Source of the DNA: Xylaria sp. FL1777
Lineage: Eukaryota > Ascomycota > Sordariomycetes > Xylariales > Xylariaceae
Direction of reading: 5' to 3'
Assembly (NCBI GenBank): GCA_022578965.1
Contig: MU400582.1
Span: forward strand, 155,623-219,622
DNA: 64,000 bases
Below the pieces are notes generated by a model, which was given only the letters and a program-made list of their open reading frames with translations, did no database searches and was not told the DNA's origin. Shown here piece by piece: positions 1 to 9,069 of the stretch (its first letter is position 1; every line of letters starts with the position of its first letter). Position numbers and translations under genes: made by a program.

Positions 1-1
1 G

Positions 2-154
2 AAAGCTGTGGCAGAGATGAATGGCAAGGAGATTGAGGGCCGTGAAATTGCCGTCAAGGTTGCCATCGACAGTCCCGACAAGACTGACGAGGAGGCCAAC
101 ATTCCTCACGAGAGTGAGACCAATGGTCAAGAGGCGACTGCCACAACCGCCTAA
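2..154 (+). CDS. RRM-domain RNA-binding protein, 3' end (partial)
   Basis: An open frame enters from the window edge in frame 2 and stops at TAA 152-154. Fifty residues are visible. The segment AEMNGKEIEGREIAVKVA is the typical C-terminal part of an RNA recognition motif: the MNG turn, 'G R' and the last beta strand. It is followed by a short acidic, threonine-rich tail ending in TATTA. This suggests a nucleic-acid-binding protein, but the RNP1 and RNP2 motifs and the rest of the gene lie outside the window, so the specific family member cannot be named. The next gene downstream starts about 1 kb away on the same strand. Confidence 0.7.
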   Translation, partial: KAVAEMNGKEIEGREIAVKVAIDSPDKTDEEANIPHESETNGQEATATTA

Positions 155-1200
155 ATTTACCACTCGACTTCTTTGTTAGCATGCGCCTATTTTGATGAGG
201 AGTGGAGCCAGACAATCATCCCTACTACCGTTGGCAAACATCATATGAGCATGCAGTGTGCGCAGGTGTTGAGCATTTGTAGCAAGGGATGAGAATCAGC
301 CGAATTTATGATAGATACGAACGCGAGACCAATAGTTGATATGGCTTTTGATATTGTCGACAGGGCGTTGTCGTAAGAGTTACGCCGGTGCATCTCTTGA
401 TAGACGTCGGGCCATGATGTTTATGCTTCTAACATCCATATTCATTCTCACGGGTTATTTCTCAGTCTCTTACGCATTATTCTCGGATTGTACACTAGGT
501 GGCCGCCAGAAAAGGCGTTAAATGGGACTGGGAAAAGTTCTCGAGCGAAAATAGAGATACAAGTGATTGATTTTGGGCATGATTGTTAACCTTGTTTGCG
601 TTTTAAGTGAATAATACTAGCAAGGCTATAGTCCTATTGGTTGCTGCAATCGAGTAATCTTGAGAAATCCGTATGGTTTATGGAACTCTGTATCAAGTGT
701 GTTGGTTCCAGGCGCCTTGATCTTCTGGCGTTTGGCATATGTCTACTGTTGTGCTAAAACATAATGCTGTAGTATAGAAACTATATATTTGTGTAATTAG
801 AGTTCTTTGCCACTCTAATGAGAATCTCAGACCGATTTTCCAAAGTTGTATCACCGCAAGAAACAGACGAGAATCCAAAAGGTAATTTGGAAGAGAAAAG
901 TACGTATCTATCTACCTGCTGCGGTGATCTAACTGGTATCATGCTGCTATTGAAGCCTTGTTATAGTGCACTTTTGGTAGAACTTCGGGACTTGGAACAA
1001 GCGCCGATCGGCCAATCATTTCTTTGAATCGACCTCCTGAGCGAAATGTATCTTCCCCTGAAGGACCATCTAGATATCATGCATGTCATTCATGTTAGAG
1101 TGTCGCATTTCGTTTCAAGCTGCAGCATATAATAGAATAAACCATTTTCTCTAGGCTACAACTACTCCCACAACCACTCTAGGGGAAAGTTGCCACGAAA
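155..1200. other. Intergenic region between the RRM gene and the Arf-GAP gene
   Basis: About 1 kb without a supportable gene. It should contain the 3' UTR of the RRM gene on the left and the Arf-GAP promoter on the right. The short open frames here (about 60-70 codons) have no recognisable domain and no adjoining exons. No tRNA or repeat was seen. Confidence 0.6.
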
Positions 1201-2553
1201 ATGTGGGAAGTTGACCCCGAGACGAGGTCAAAGGTACGTGCATTCAACCCAGGCCAATGTACCCTCATCCCAAATATGTCCAGTCTCGCTCACCAGCGCG
1301 ATCCTCGCATGTCTTTCCCAGCTCCTCGCCATACAGAAGACCAACAACAACAACAATTGTTGTGATTGCAACGCCCCGAACCCGCAATGGGCATCCCCGA
1401 AATTTGGCGTCTTCATCTGCTTATCATGCGCCGGAGTGCACCGCGGCCTCGGCGTCCACATCTCCTTTGTCCGCTCCGTGACCATGGACGCCTTCAAGCA
1501 GGCGGAGATCGAACGTATGCGGCTAGGCGGTAACGAAGGGTGGCGAAAGTTTTTCGAAGAGCACGAGGACACCAAGATGCGCGGCCTGAGCTGGGACGAC
1601 GCTACCATCGCGGAACGATATAGTGGCGAGGTCGGCGAAGAGTGGAAGGAGAGACTCACCGCCAAGGTCGAGGATAGAGAATACGTTCCTGGCGAACGAC
1701 GGAGCACACAGCCTAGCGCGAACACGGCCGCCAAACCGCCCACCAGTGGATCGCGACAAATTAGTAGGACCGGTACGCCGCTGAGCGGGACGAGAAGGAC
1801 TGAGAGCCCGCACCAGGGTGGTGGTACGAAGGCTAAGGTTGACGATAAGTACTTTGCGCGCTTGGGGGAAGAGAATGCATCAAGGCCTGATGATCTGCCA
1901 CCGAGCCAGGGAGGGAAGTATGGCGGCTTTGGAAACACAGCCATACCGACAACTGCGGGTGGTGGCAGCTCGAGCATACCAGACTTGACAGAGCTACAGA
2001 AGGATCCTGTGGCCGCGCTGACGAAAGGGTTTGGCTGGTTCGCGTCTACAGTCACAAAGACGGCCAAAGGTATCAATGACGATTTCATTCAGCCTACGGC
2101 CAAGCAGGTGAGCTCTGCTCTTCCTATTCAGTTTACTCTATTTTACTTCATAACCCTGTCACCGACCGCGGCAACTCTAAATACGACTATCGGGGGAAAG
2201 GCTCGCTAACGATGCTCCGTACACAGCTGTCGGATTCCGACTTCGCAGCGCAGGCACGGTTCGCAGCGGGAAATGTTGGCCGGGCGGCTCAAGTGGGTGC
2301 CATGAGCGCCCAGGAAAGATTCAACCGCTTCGTTGAAGGGCCCGATGCAAGTGGTAGCAGTCAGTCACGCCAAACACCTCTTGATGAAAGCAAGAAAGAC
2401 TTCTGGGATGACTTCTCGTCACTTGCGGACCAAAGGCACGGTACAGGTGCTAAGTACAGCTCTATTGGCACGTCGGCCATGGGCAAGGCACCAGGAAAAG
2501 GTGCCGGGCCCTCGACGGGGAAAAAGCATGATGATGAGTGGGATGATTGGTGA
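1201..2553 (+). CDS. gcs1: ADP-ribosylation factor GTPase-activating protein, Gcs1/ArfGAP1 type
   Basis: Three exons: 1201-1233, 1322-2107 and 2227-2553, giving 381 residues. The start is the ATG at 1201: exon 1 encodes [11 protein letters not shown] and ends at a GTACGT donor, joining in frame to [12 protein letters not shown] after CCCAG at 1321. The ArfGAP zinc finger is complete: C24-x2-C27-x16-C44-x2-C47, followed by the arginine finger in GVHRGLG (R52). The middle is low-complexity, with a KYGGFGNT segment and a C-terminal acidic-tryptophan end (DDEWDDW), as in Gcs1-type GAPs that promote GTP hydrolysis on Arf1 during COPI and Golgi-endosome traffic. Length is close to yeast Gcs1. A purine trinucleotide repeat starts one base after the stop codon. 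Confidence 0.9.
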
Positions 2554-2554
2554 T

Positions 2555-2643
2555 GGAGGAGGAGGAGGAGGAGGAGGAGGAGGAGAAGAAGAAGAAGAAG
2601 AAGAAGAAGAAGAAGAAGAAGAAGAAGAAGAAGAAGAAGAAAA
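2555..2643 (+). repeat. (GGA)n-(GAA)n trinucleotide microsatellite
   Basis: About eight to nine GGA units pass directly into about 19 GAA/GAG units. It begins just after the TGA of the Arf-GAP gene, so it probably lies in that gene's 3' UTR. The strand is pure purine over almost 90 bases. Confidence 0.95.
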
Positions 2644-3246
2644 GATAGCGAATTAAATGAGAAAGCAATCGAAGAATCGCGGCAGCGTTGATGAGTTGAT
2701 GAGAGACCTTATTTAGTCACATCGAAATATTTGCCTGTACTTACCTCATTGTTGTATGGTTAAATAGATTCTGGGTAACATCCCTGTCAAGTTAACGAGT
2801 AGAGGTTACTAAAGGAATCCATCTTATGAAATAGAAATAAATGTTCGGTTATATTATGGCTTGAATCTTGCACGGGCGTTTCGGTGTATGGTCGACGAAT
2901 GCACCAATTGACAAGTATAAAGCCATTGACCTTGCATTATCTGAAGATACCGATAGAGATGGTCCTTGTTGGCATTTGCATTGTAACTCAATGTACAAGA
3001 CTTAAGTTAATCATGATAAATTTTATAAATATATTCACGTTTCTTCAGCAGATTCCAATGTATCATCCAATATAAACGCTGGTGTTATTATCACCACCTC
3101 GTCAAAAAGCCAAGGACAGAAAAGAAGAAAATGATGTGTGTAGGTAATCTAATATACCAGGTAGGTCCAGGTTAAGGTACTGAAATACCTAGGTACTTTT
3201 TACATGTAGGTACTACCGAAGGTTAGCTCGGCAGGTATTCTACCTA
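2644..3246. other. Intergenic, AT-rich; includes TACCTAGGTA-type motifs
   Basis: No gene is supportable. Between about 3140 and 3246 the sequence is packed with variants of TAGGTA/TACCTA, including TACCTAGGTAC near 3207, directly left of the palindromic element at 3247. The TA target site of that element is at 3245-3246. Confidence 0.55.
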
Positions 3247-3433
3247 TCCCTTTAGTTGGGGTTTCAGCTCCAATACATAAAAAGTGGAATAGCGGGGCTG
3301 CTTACATAAGTATATAAACCAATGAAATTACAATATGATGCTCGGATAATTGTATTATTGGGTTATCTGTTTATGTAAGCAACCCCGCTATTCCACTTTT
3401 TATGTACTGGAGCTGAAACCCCAACTAAAGGGA
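3247..3433. mobile_element. MITE copy 1, Tc1/mariner-like (187 bp, TA target duplication)
   Basis: A 187-bp near-palindrome beginning TCCCTTTAGTTGGGG and ending in its reverse complement. The terminal inverted repeats are about 63 bp with two mismatches (3247-3309 versus 3371-3433). It is flanked on both sides by TA (3245-3246 and 3434-3435), the target duplication typical of Tc1/mariner transposases. The AT-rich centre has no coding capacity. A second copy of identical length lies at 50911-51097 with 11 substitutions and no indels by manual count. It is non-autonomous; no transposase gene is present in the window. It sits about 240 bp upstream of the ETF-beta start codon. Confidence 0.9.
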
Positions 3434-3674
3434 TAGTACCTAATAGAAAGGTTGTCACGTGAGACTCATCAACCTCGGGATCGATTGAAAGAATAGGTCC
3501 TGTCTGTCGGCTACTGCCGGTCTTGTCAGCGTTTCTCCGGCGTCATCGAGGGTGGGCTGTCTGGTTGCCGAATCACGGCCTCGAATATCACAACACTCGC
3601 ACTCCGCCCTCCTCGACCTCAATTGGTACGCTATAATACCCGGAAGGTACATCGCAGCATACGAATTGATTACC

Positions 3675-4780
3675 ATGTCTGCATTACGGATTCTTGTACC
3701 TGTCAAACGGGTCATTGACTATGCCGTAAGTGCTCCTTGCATGTATCCCGCCATGGCCGTGCCGTTCTATTTTCTCAAGCTCCACGACCCGAGCAAGGGA
3801 TCTCAGTTACTTCTACTTGTGTGCATTGTGTCGCATGGTCGCAGATGCTATGCCTAGTCATGAGCTAACGGTTGCCATGACGTGTGACTAGGTCAAACCA
3901 CGGGTGAACAAAGCCCAGACGGGTGTCGAGACGGCCGGCGTGAAGCACTCGATGAACCCTTTCGATGAGCTTAGCATCGAGGAATCCGTACGTATCCGGG
4001 AGAAGAAGAGAGCGCCGGGCGGCGTCGAGGACATCTGCGCCATTTCCGCGGGCCCCCCGAAGTCGGTCGACACCCTGCGTACGGCCATGGCCATGGGTGC
4101 GGACCGTGCCATTCATGTCGAGACGGCAGACGGGGACGACGGCATCCTCGAGCCCCTAACTGTTGCGAAGATGCTACGCGCCGTCGTGGATAAGGAGAAG
4201 AGCAATCTCGTCATTCTCGGCAAGCAGAGCATCGACGACGATGCCGCGCAGACTGGCCAGATGCTCGCTGGTTTGCTTGGTTGGCCGCAAGCCACGCAGG
4301 CGAGCCGTGTTGAATTCAAGGGCGATAGCGTCGAGGTCACCAAGGAGGTCGACGGTGGCGTGGAGACGGTGCGCGCTAAATTGCCCATGGTTATAACCAC
4401 CGACCTTAGACTCAATGAGCCGCGGTACGCCAGTTTGCCGAATATCATGAAGGCGAAGAAGAAGCCGCTTGTTAAGATGAGCCTATCCGATCTAGGCGTG
4501 GCGAACGAAAGGAAGCTAAAGGTTGTTAAGGTCACAGGTATGTTGTTAACTTTTCTACTTGGATCGGCTGCTTTTTATGGAGCTTTTTTTTACGGCTCGA
4601 CCTTTTATTCCTAGTCCTCGTCCATTGCCGCTTTTCTTGAGACGATCTTAGGACCACTTGCTCGTTCGTAAGACATCTCGCACTAACGTGCATACAGAAC
4701 CTCCCGCGAGACAAGGCGGTGGCAAGGTTGAGGACGTTGACGGTATGATTTCAAAGTTAAAAGAGCTCGGCGCTCTATAA
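3675..4780 (+). CDS. ETFB: Electron transfer flavoprotein beta subunit
   Basis: Three exons: 3675-3725, 3892-4537 and 4698-4780, giving 259 residues, the usual length for the family. Exon 1 (MSALRILVPVKRVIDYA) joins VKPRVNKAQTGVE after GACTAG; the second junction splits a glutamate codon (ACA G|AA CCT). The N-terminal 'ILVPVKRV' strand, 'KHSMNPFDELSIEE' and the beta-ETF signature region around 'LGKQSIDDDAAQTGQ' identify it. It pairs with the alpha subunit in the mitochondrial matrix, passing electrons from acyl-CoA and other dehydrogenases to ETF-ubiquinone oxidoreductase. Like many ETF-beta proteins it shows no long cleavable presequence. Exon 3 encodes the conserved C-terminal helix (DGMISKLKELGAL). 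Confidence 0.95.
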
Positions 4781-6036
4781 TGAGCCACCTAGCAGCAGAA
4801 AAACTAGCACACGGGAATGAGCATATTATAGAAACGTATATAAGACCACGCCACCTAGGTTTGTACCAGTATAGGGGAAACAGGACATGGCGGCAGGTGT
4901 GTAGAGGAAAGGGGCGCTCTAGATGTATCGCACTAGCCCGAGGAAATATCACGACTATCGTGAGGCATCCCTTACATTACTAGTGATTTGTCGTCTCGAG
5001 AGCTGCTTAGCCTGCAATCAAGATTGGCTGTTGTAGACTACTAATAGCTGACTATGATTACGCAATTACTTTTCCTCCTAAGCAGTTGTACTCTAAATTA
5101 TTACGTAGGTACTCATCCATGGATGTTATGCACCGTTAGGTATCATCACACATTCAGTATACCGGTATATGTAAGATTATATAATGAGATTATAAATAAG
5201 CAAACGAAACCAATACTAATGAGCGTGTTTGAAACTTAGAATTGGGTATATAGGACCTTTGTCTCCACGCATGACCCTGGATGTATTGAGCTGTCTTCAA
5301 ATCTTGTTGTGGTGGTAAGTGAGTGCTCCGAAAGCACCTTATTAAAAAGACTTGGTGGCAGGCCAACCATCCGTAAATGTTAATGAAATAGTGACTGGAT
5401 TTTTTATCTCTTTTGTTCCAACTCTCGAATGCCTTCTAGTGTCGCTTTGATGATGGCTTAACTCCTCACAACGTAAAGCTTGGCTTTAGACCTATTGACG
5501 GGCTCAAGTCTCATATGCTAGCTGATAAGTCTCTTGAGGAGGAAAGGCGGTGATAGTTTGGAAACTACATCGTATCCACAAGTGTTCTAGCTCACTAGAG
5601 TGGAATACTTAGTATGATTACTTGAGTACATGTAGATAAGATGCGGATCAAAGATCGCTGTTGTTTGACACCGGCCTTGACGACTAGGTATAATATTTTC
5701 GCCGCTTTCGGACGCGAGCGCTGGGAGACAGTCAGTAGGCAGTAATAAAGGCACCCTGATTGGCTCGTACAGCGCCCTTCCGATGGGCTCTATGCACTGA
5801 TGATCCCCTGCTGCACTAGCCTGCCCCGCTTCAGCCACCACTATCGACGCTTTTTTCTTCAATTGCTGCGAACCCCCCCGACGCTTTGGTTCTCTTCTTC
5901 CTACACCACGTATTTTTCCTCACCCGAGCACCAGAACAAACAAATCAATACACAGCCAATTGACGGATTTCTGTATTACCAACATCTAGATTTCTTTCTT
6001 TGCCGATTCTGACTGGTTCCTGATACATCTGCCCTT
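4781..6036. other. Intergenic region, 3' of ETF-beta and promoter/leader of arg-2
   Basis: About 1.25 kb with no supportable coding region. The last 200 bp are pyrimidine-rich and probably contain the transcription start of arg-2. No TGACTC-type element was seen here; the only one near arg-2 lies inside its leader at 6310. Confidence 0.55.
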
Positions 6037-6371
6037 ATGAACGGGCGCTCGTCAGTTTTCACATCACAGGTATGTAGCTTCTAAGGTGTTTTCCGGGGTC
6101 GTGTGATGACCTCACTTTCTCCAACATTTCGGGACTGTCGATATGTTGACCACCCTCAAATCGACACCAACACCCGGCCTTATGCTTCTATATATATATA
6201 TATATATATTCCCCTATCTTAAATTGGTGCTCCTTCATAGCCATGCCTCTAACTAACCTCGTATCTCGACAGGATTATATCTCTGGTGTGTTGCCCGACT
6301 CTAACGATCTGACTCACCGCCAACAGCACTAACATGACCTAGACCACTTGTGGCGGTCCCTTTCCGCTTAA
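6037..6371 (+). CDS. Arginine attenuator peptide uORF of arg-2
   Basis: A 24-codon upstream ORF in three exons: 6037-6069, 6273-6285 and 6343-6371 (TAA 6369-6371), ending 57 bp before the ARG2 start codon. It starts MNGR, has the central SQDYIS and ends HLWRSLSA. This matches the fungal arginine attenuator peptide family, including the exact 24-residue length and the residues known to matter, Asp12 and Trp19. In Neurospora and yeast the nascent peptide stalls the ribosome at its own stop codon when arginine is high, reducing initiation at the downstream gene and exposing the mRNA to nonsense-mediated decay. All splice sites are GT...AG: intron 1 is 203 bp and contains a TA repeat; intron 2 is 57 bp with a CTAAC branch site. 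Confidence 0.93.
6189..6210. repeat. (TA)n dinucleotide repeat
   Basis: About eleven TA units inside intron 1 of the arg-2 leader. A simple microsatellite. Confidence 0.9.
6310..6316. promoter_or_regulatory. Candidate CPC1/Gcn4 site TGACTCA
   Basis: A perfect TGACTCA heptamer within intron 2 of the arg-2 uORF. This is the consensus for the bZIP activator of general amino-acid control (CPC1 in Neurospora, Gcn4 in yeast), which controls arginine biosynthetic genes. It fits the gene, but a 7-mer can occur by chance and its position is downstream of the likely transcription start. Confidence 0.45.
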
Positions 6372-6428
6372 AGGTCCATTGAATAACCTCAATAGTTTCC
6401 CGATCGACCCTCAGCAACATCCAAGATC

Positions 6429-7860
6429 ATGTTCTCGCGAATTGCCTTGAAGGCCACAACGCCCGCAGCTAGTGGCGTCGCCGGCCTCAAGGCTCACACC
6501 CGATTCATCTCGGCAACTGCCTCCTTGGCTACGAAGCCCAAGGGTAGCAAGGGCCGACAGATGCCCTCAAAGTATTCTCAACCTACAGCACAGGCTTCCG
6601 GCAACGAAGCTACACTTACTCTTCGGGTTAGTGATGCCCATGGATCTCCATTGTCCATTTGCGACTGACCAGTTCAAGGATGGCCCGATTTTCCGCGGGA
6701 CTGCCTTTGGTGCCAATTCCAACATCTCTGGCGAGGCTGTCTTCACCACCTCTCTTGTAGGCTACCCGGAGTCGATGACTGACCCTTCGTACCGTGGCCA
6801 GATTCTGGTCTTCACCCAACCCCTGATTGGAAACTACGGTGTGCCCTCGTCTCTACGTGACGAGTGGAACCTGCTGCGACACTTCGAATCACCACACATT
6901 CAGTGTGCTGGTATCGTCGTGGCCGATGTTGCGGAGAAGTACAGCCATTGGACTGCTGTGGAGAGTCTCGGAGAATGGTGCGCGCGAGAAGGCATCCCTG
7001 CTATTTCTGGGGTAGACACCCGTGCTATTGTCACCTACCTCCGGGAGCAGGGTTCATCACTTGCGAGAATCACTGTTGGAGATGAGTATGATGCTGATGA
7101 GGACGAGAGCTTTGTGGACCCCGGCCAGATCAACTTGGTCAAGCGGGTTAGCACCAAAGCTCCTTTTCACGTGGAAGCCCTTAACCCTAAGTATCACATT
7201 GCGTTGATTGACTGTGGTGTCAAGGAGAATATCCTCCGAAGCCTAGTCAGCCGGGGAGCCAGTGTGACTGTGTTCCCGTATGACTTCAAGATCCAAAAGG
7301 TTGCCAACAATTACGATGGCGTCTTCATCTCCAACGGTCCTGGTGACCCAACCCATTGCCATGCTACTGTACACAACTTGCAGGTCTTGATGGAAACCTC
7401 TCAGGTTCCTATCATGGGTATTTGCCTTGGCCACCAACTTCTAGCTTTGGCAGCTGGTGCCCGTACAATCAAGCTCAAGTACGGTAACCGAGCTCATAAC
7501 ATTCCTTCGCTCGATTTGACTACCGGGCAGTGCCACATCACTAGCCAGAATCATGGCTACGCTGTTGACGCTAGCACTTTGCCTCAGGATTGGAAGGAGT
7601 ACTTTGTCAATCTAAATGACGGTAGTAACGAGGGTATGCGTCATACTTCTCGACCTATCTTCTCTACTCAGTTCCACCCTGAAGCCCGTGGCGGTCCGAT
7701 GGACAGTGCCTATCTATTTGATAAGTACATTGAAGATGTCCAAGCGTTCAAGGCTTGCCAAGCAGTATACAAGGATAACCGCCCCTCGCAGTTTTTGCTC
7801 GACATTCTCAGCAAGGAGCGGGTTGCTGTGCAGCCAGAGCCCTTGGCTGCTACTGCTTGA
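6429..7860 (+). CDS. arg-2: Carbamoyl-phosphate synthase, arginine-specific, small (glutaminase) subunit, mitochondrial
   Basis: Two exons: 6429-6626 and 6673-7860, giving 461 residues. The short intron (46 bp, GTTAGT...CCAG) joins ATLTLR to FKDGPIFRG in frame. The first 40 or so residues are basic, Ser/Thr/Ala-rich and lack acids: a mitochondrial presequence. The CPSase small-chain domain follows ([21 protein letters not shown]), then a class I glutamine amidotransferase domain with SNGPGDP, the catalytic cysteine in GICLGHQ (about C317) and the FHPEA His-Glu pair. It releases ammonia from glutamine for the large subunit, giving carbamoyl phosphate for arginine synthesis. Regulation is by the attenuator peptide uORF directly upstream. 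The presequence and that uORF separate it from the pyrimidine-specific enzyme. Confidence 0.96.
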
Positions 7861-9069
7861 TTTCGTGATTTATATTGATACAGTGGCGCATTTGAAGGAG
7901 TGGGATCAGGTACAGAATGAATTTGAAACACTGGGCGAATTTTCTAGTTGGAAAATCCATGATGTTCGAAATCTCTTTTAAGTTTGACCATAAAAAATAG
8001 CTGTACTCATTCTTTAAGGTTGCGAAATTTGTTTTCATTCCTTTCTAGGTACCTAGGTATACATGGCAAAACAAACATCTGGTCACTTAACTGTCTTAAC
8101 CTAGCTCATATAGTATTATCATGTCGTGAAGGCTTTGTAGGAAACACCTGGTGACTACCCTCCTTGATGAGGATGTGTATCATACAAAACTTATATTCGA
8201 GTCTCGTGAGCTGTATTTTGCTCAAGCAATAATTTGACGCCGAGAACTCCTCATACAAGGTCGTAGGAGGGGCTATCAAGTAGCACTTCTTGTACTAGTT
8301 GATTATAGTATGCTAGTAGAAACACGATGCTCAGATTTATGAATGATAATAGCACCCTATGTCAATGCCTCCACGGTGTATTGGGCCTGGATAAGATGTA
8401 GGATAGATTGAGAAGCAACGCCCGTCACTACTATTTGAATATAATAGAGAGGGTACAAAAGGAAGAAAGCTCAGGTAGCTCCTATGTATATTATAGAAAG
8501 CGTATACGGTGTTAGAAACGCAAAAGATGTAAGAGAGCAGAAACCGGGCAAAACACTAGAGAAGTAGGTAGCATCACGAAGTGCCTCCTCGTTGCACAAG
8601 TCGATTAGCAAAACGGAGAGAGCTTGTCTCGTTCTGCACAATTTAGTAGCCAATAGAGAGAGAGCATACGGTTAATCTTTACATGACTTTTATCTCCATA
8701 ATTGCTATTAATCTAAGTGCATCGGTGTCAATACCTGATCATGCTCGGATGCTCTGAACTAATCCGAGAATTGAATACCTGCTAATACCAAGCTTCATCC
8801 CTAGCTCGGTGGGCCCTCAGTTTGGGTATCCTTCCAATTATCCATTTTCACCTCCTTGCATGTCAATAGAGGAATTCTAAGATCCCCATGTTCCTTGCTT
8901 TTGGGATCAGCGCATACGGAAATGTCCCCCTCCGTTCTCAACCTATGTATAACCCCTGACGTATATTGTACAAGTGTAGCCCCAAATGAAGATGCGGGAC
9001 TAGCGTCTTCCAAGTTGACAGAGCCTTTCCATTGCATGCGTGTGCTCCAGCACTCAGCAATGCGGCCCA
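7861..9069. other. Intergenic region between convergent genes
   Basis: About 1.2 kb between the 3' ends of arg-2 (plus) and the SAP-domain gene (minus). Nothing codes recognisably. A TAGGTACCTAGGTATA cluster lies near 8047-8062. Confidence 0.55.

Noticed and set aside
1228..2088. 286-codon open frame on the minus strand
   Set aside because: Antisense of the Arf-GAP exon 2, with no protein family features.
4113..4535. 140-codon minus frame
   Set aside because: Antisense of ETF-beta exon 2, no domain.
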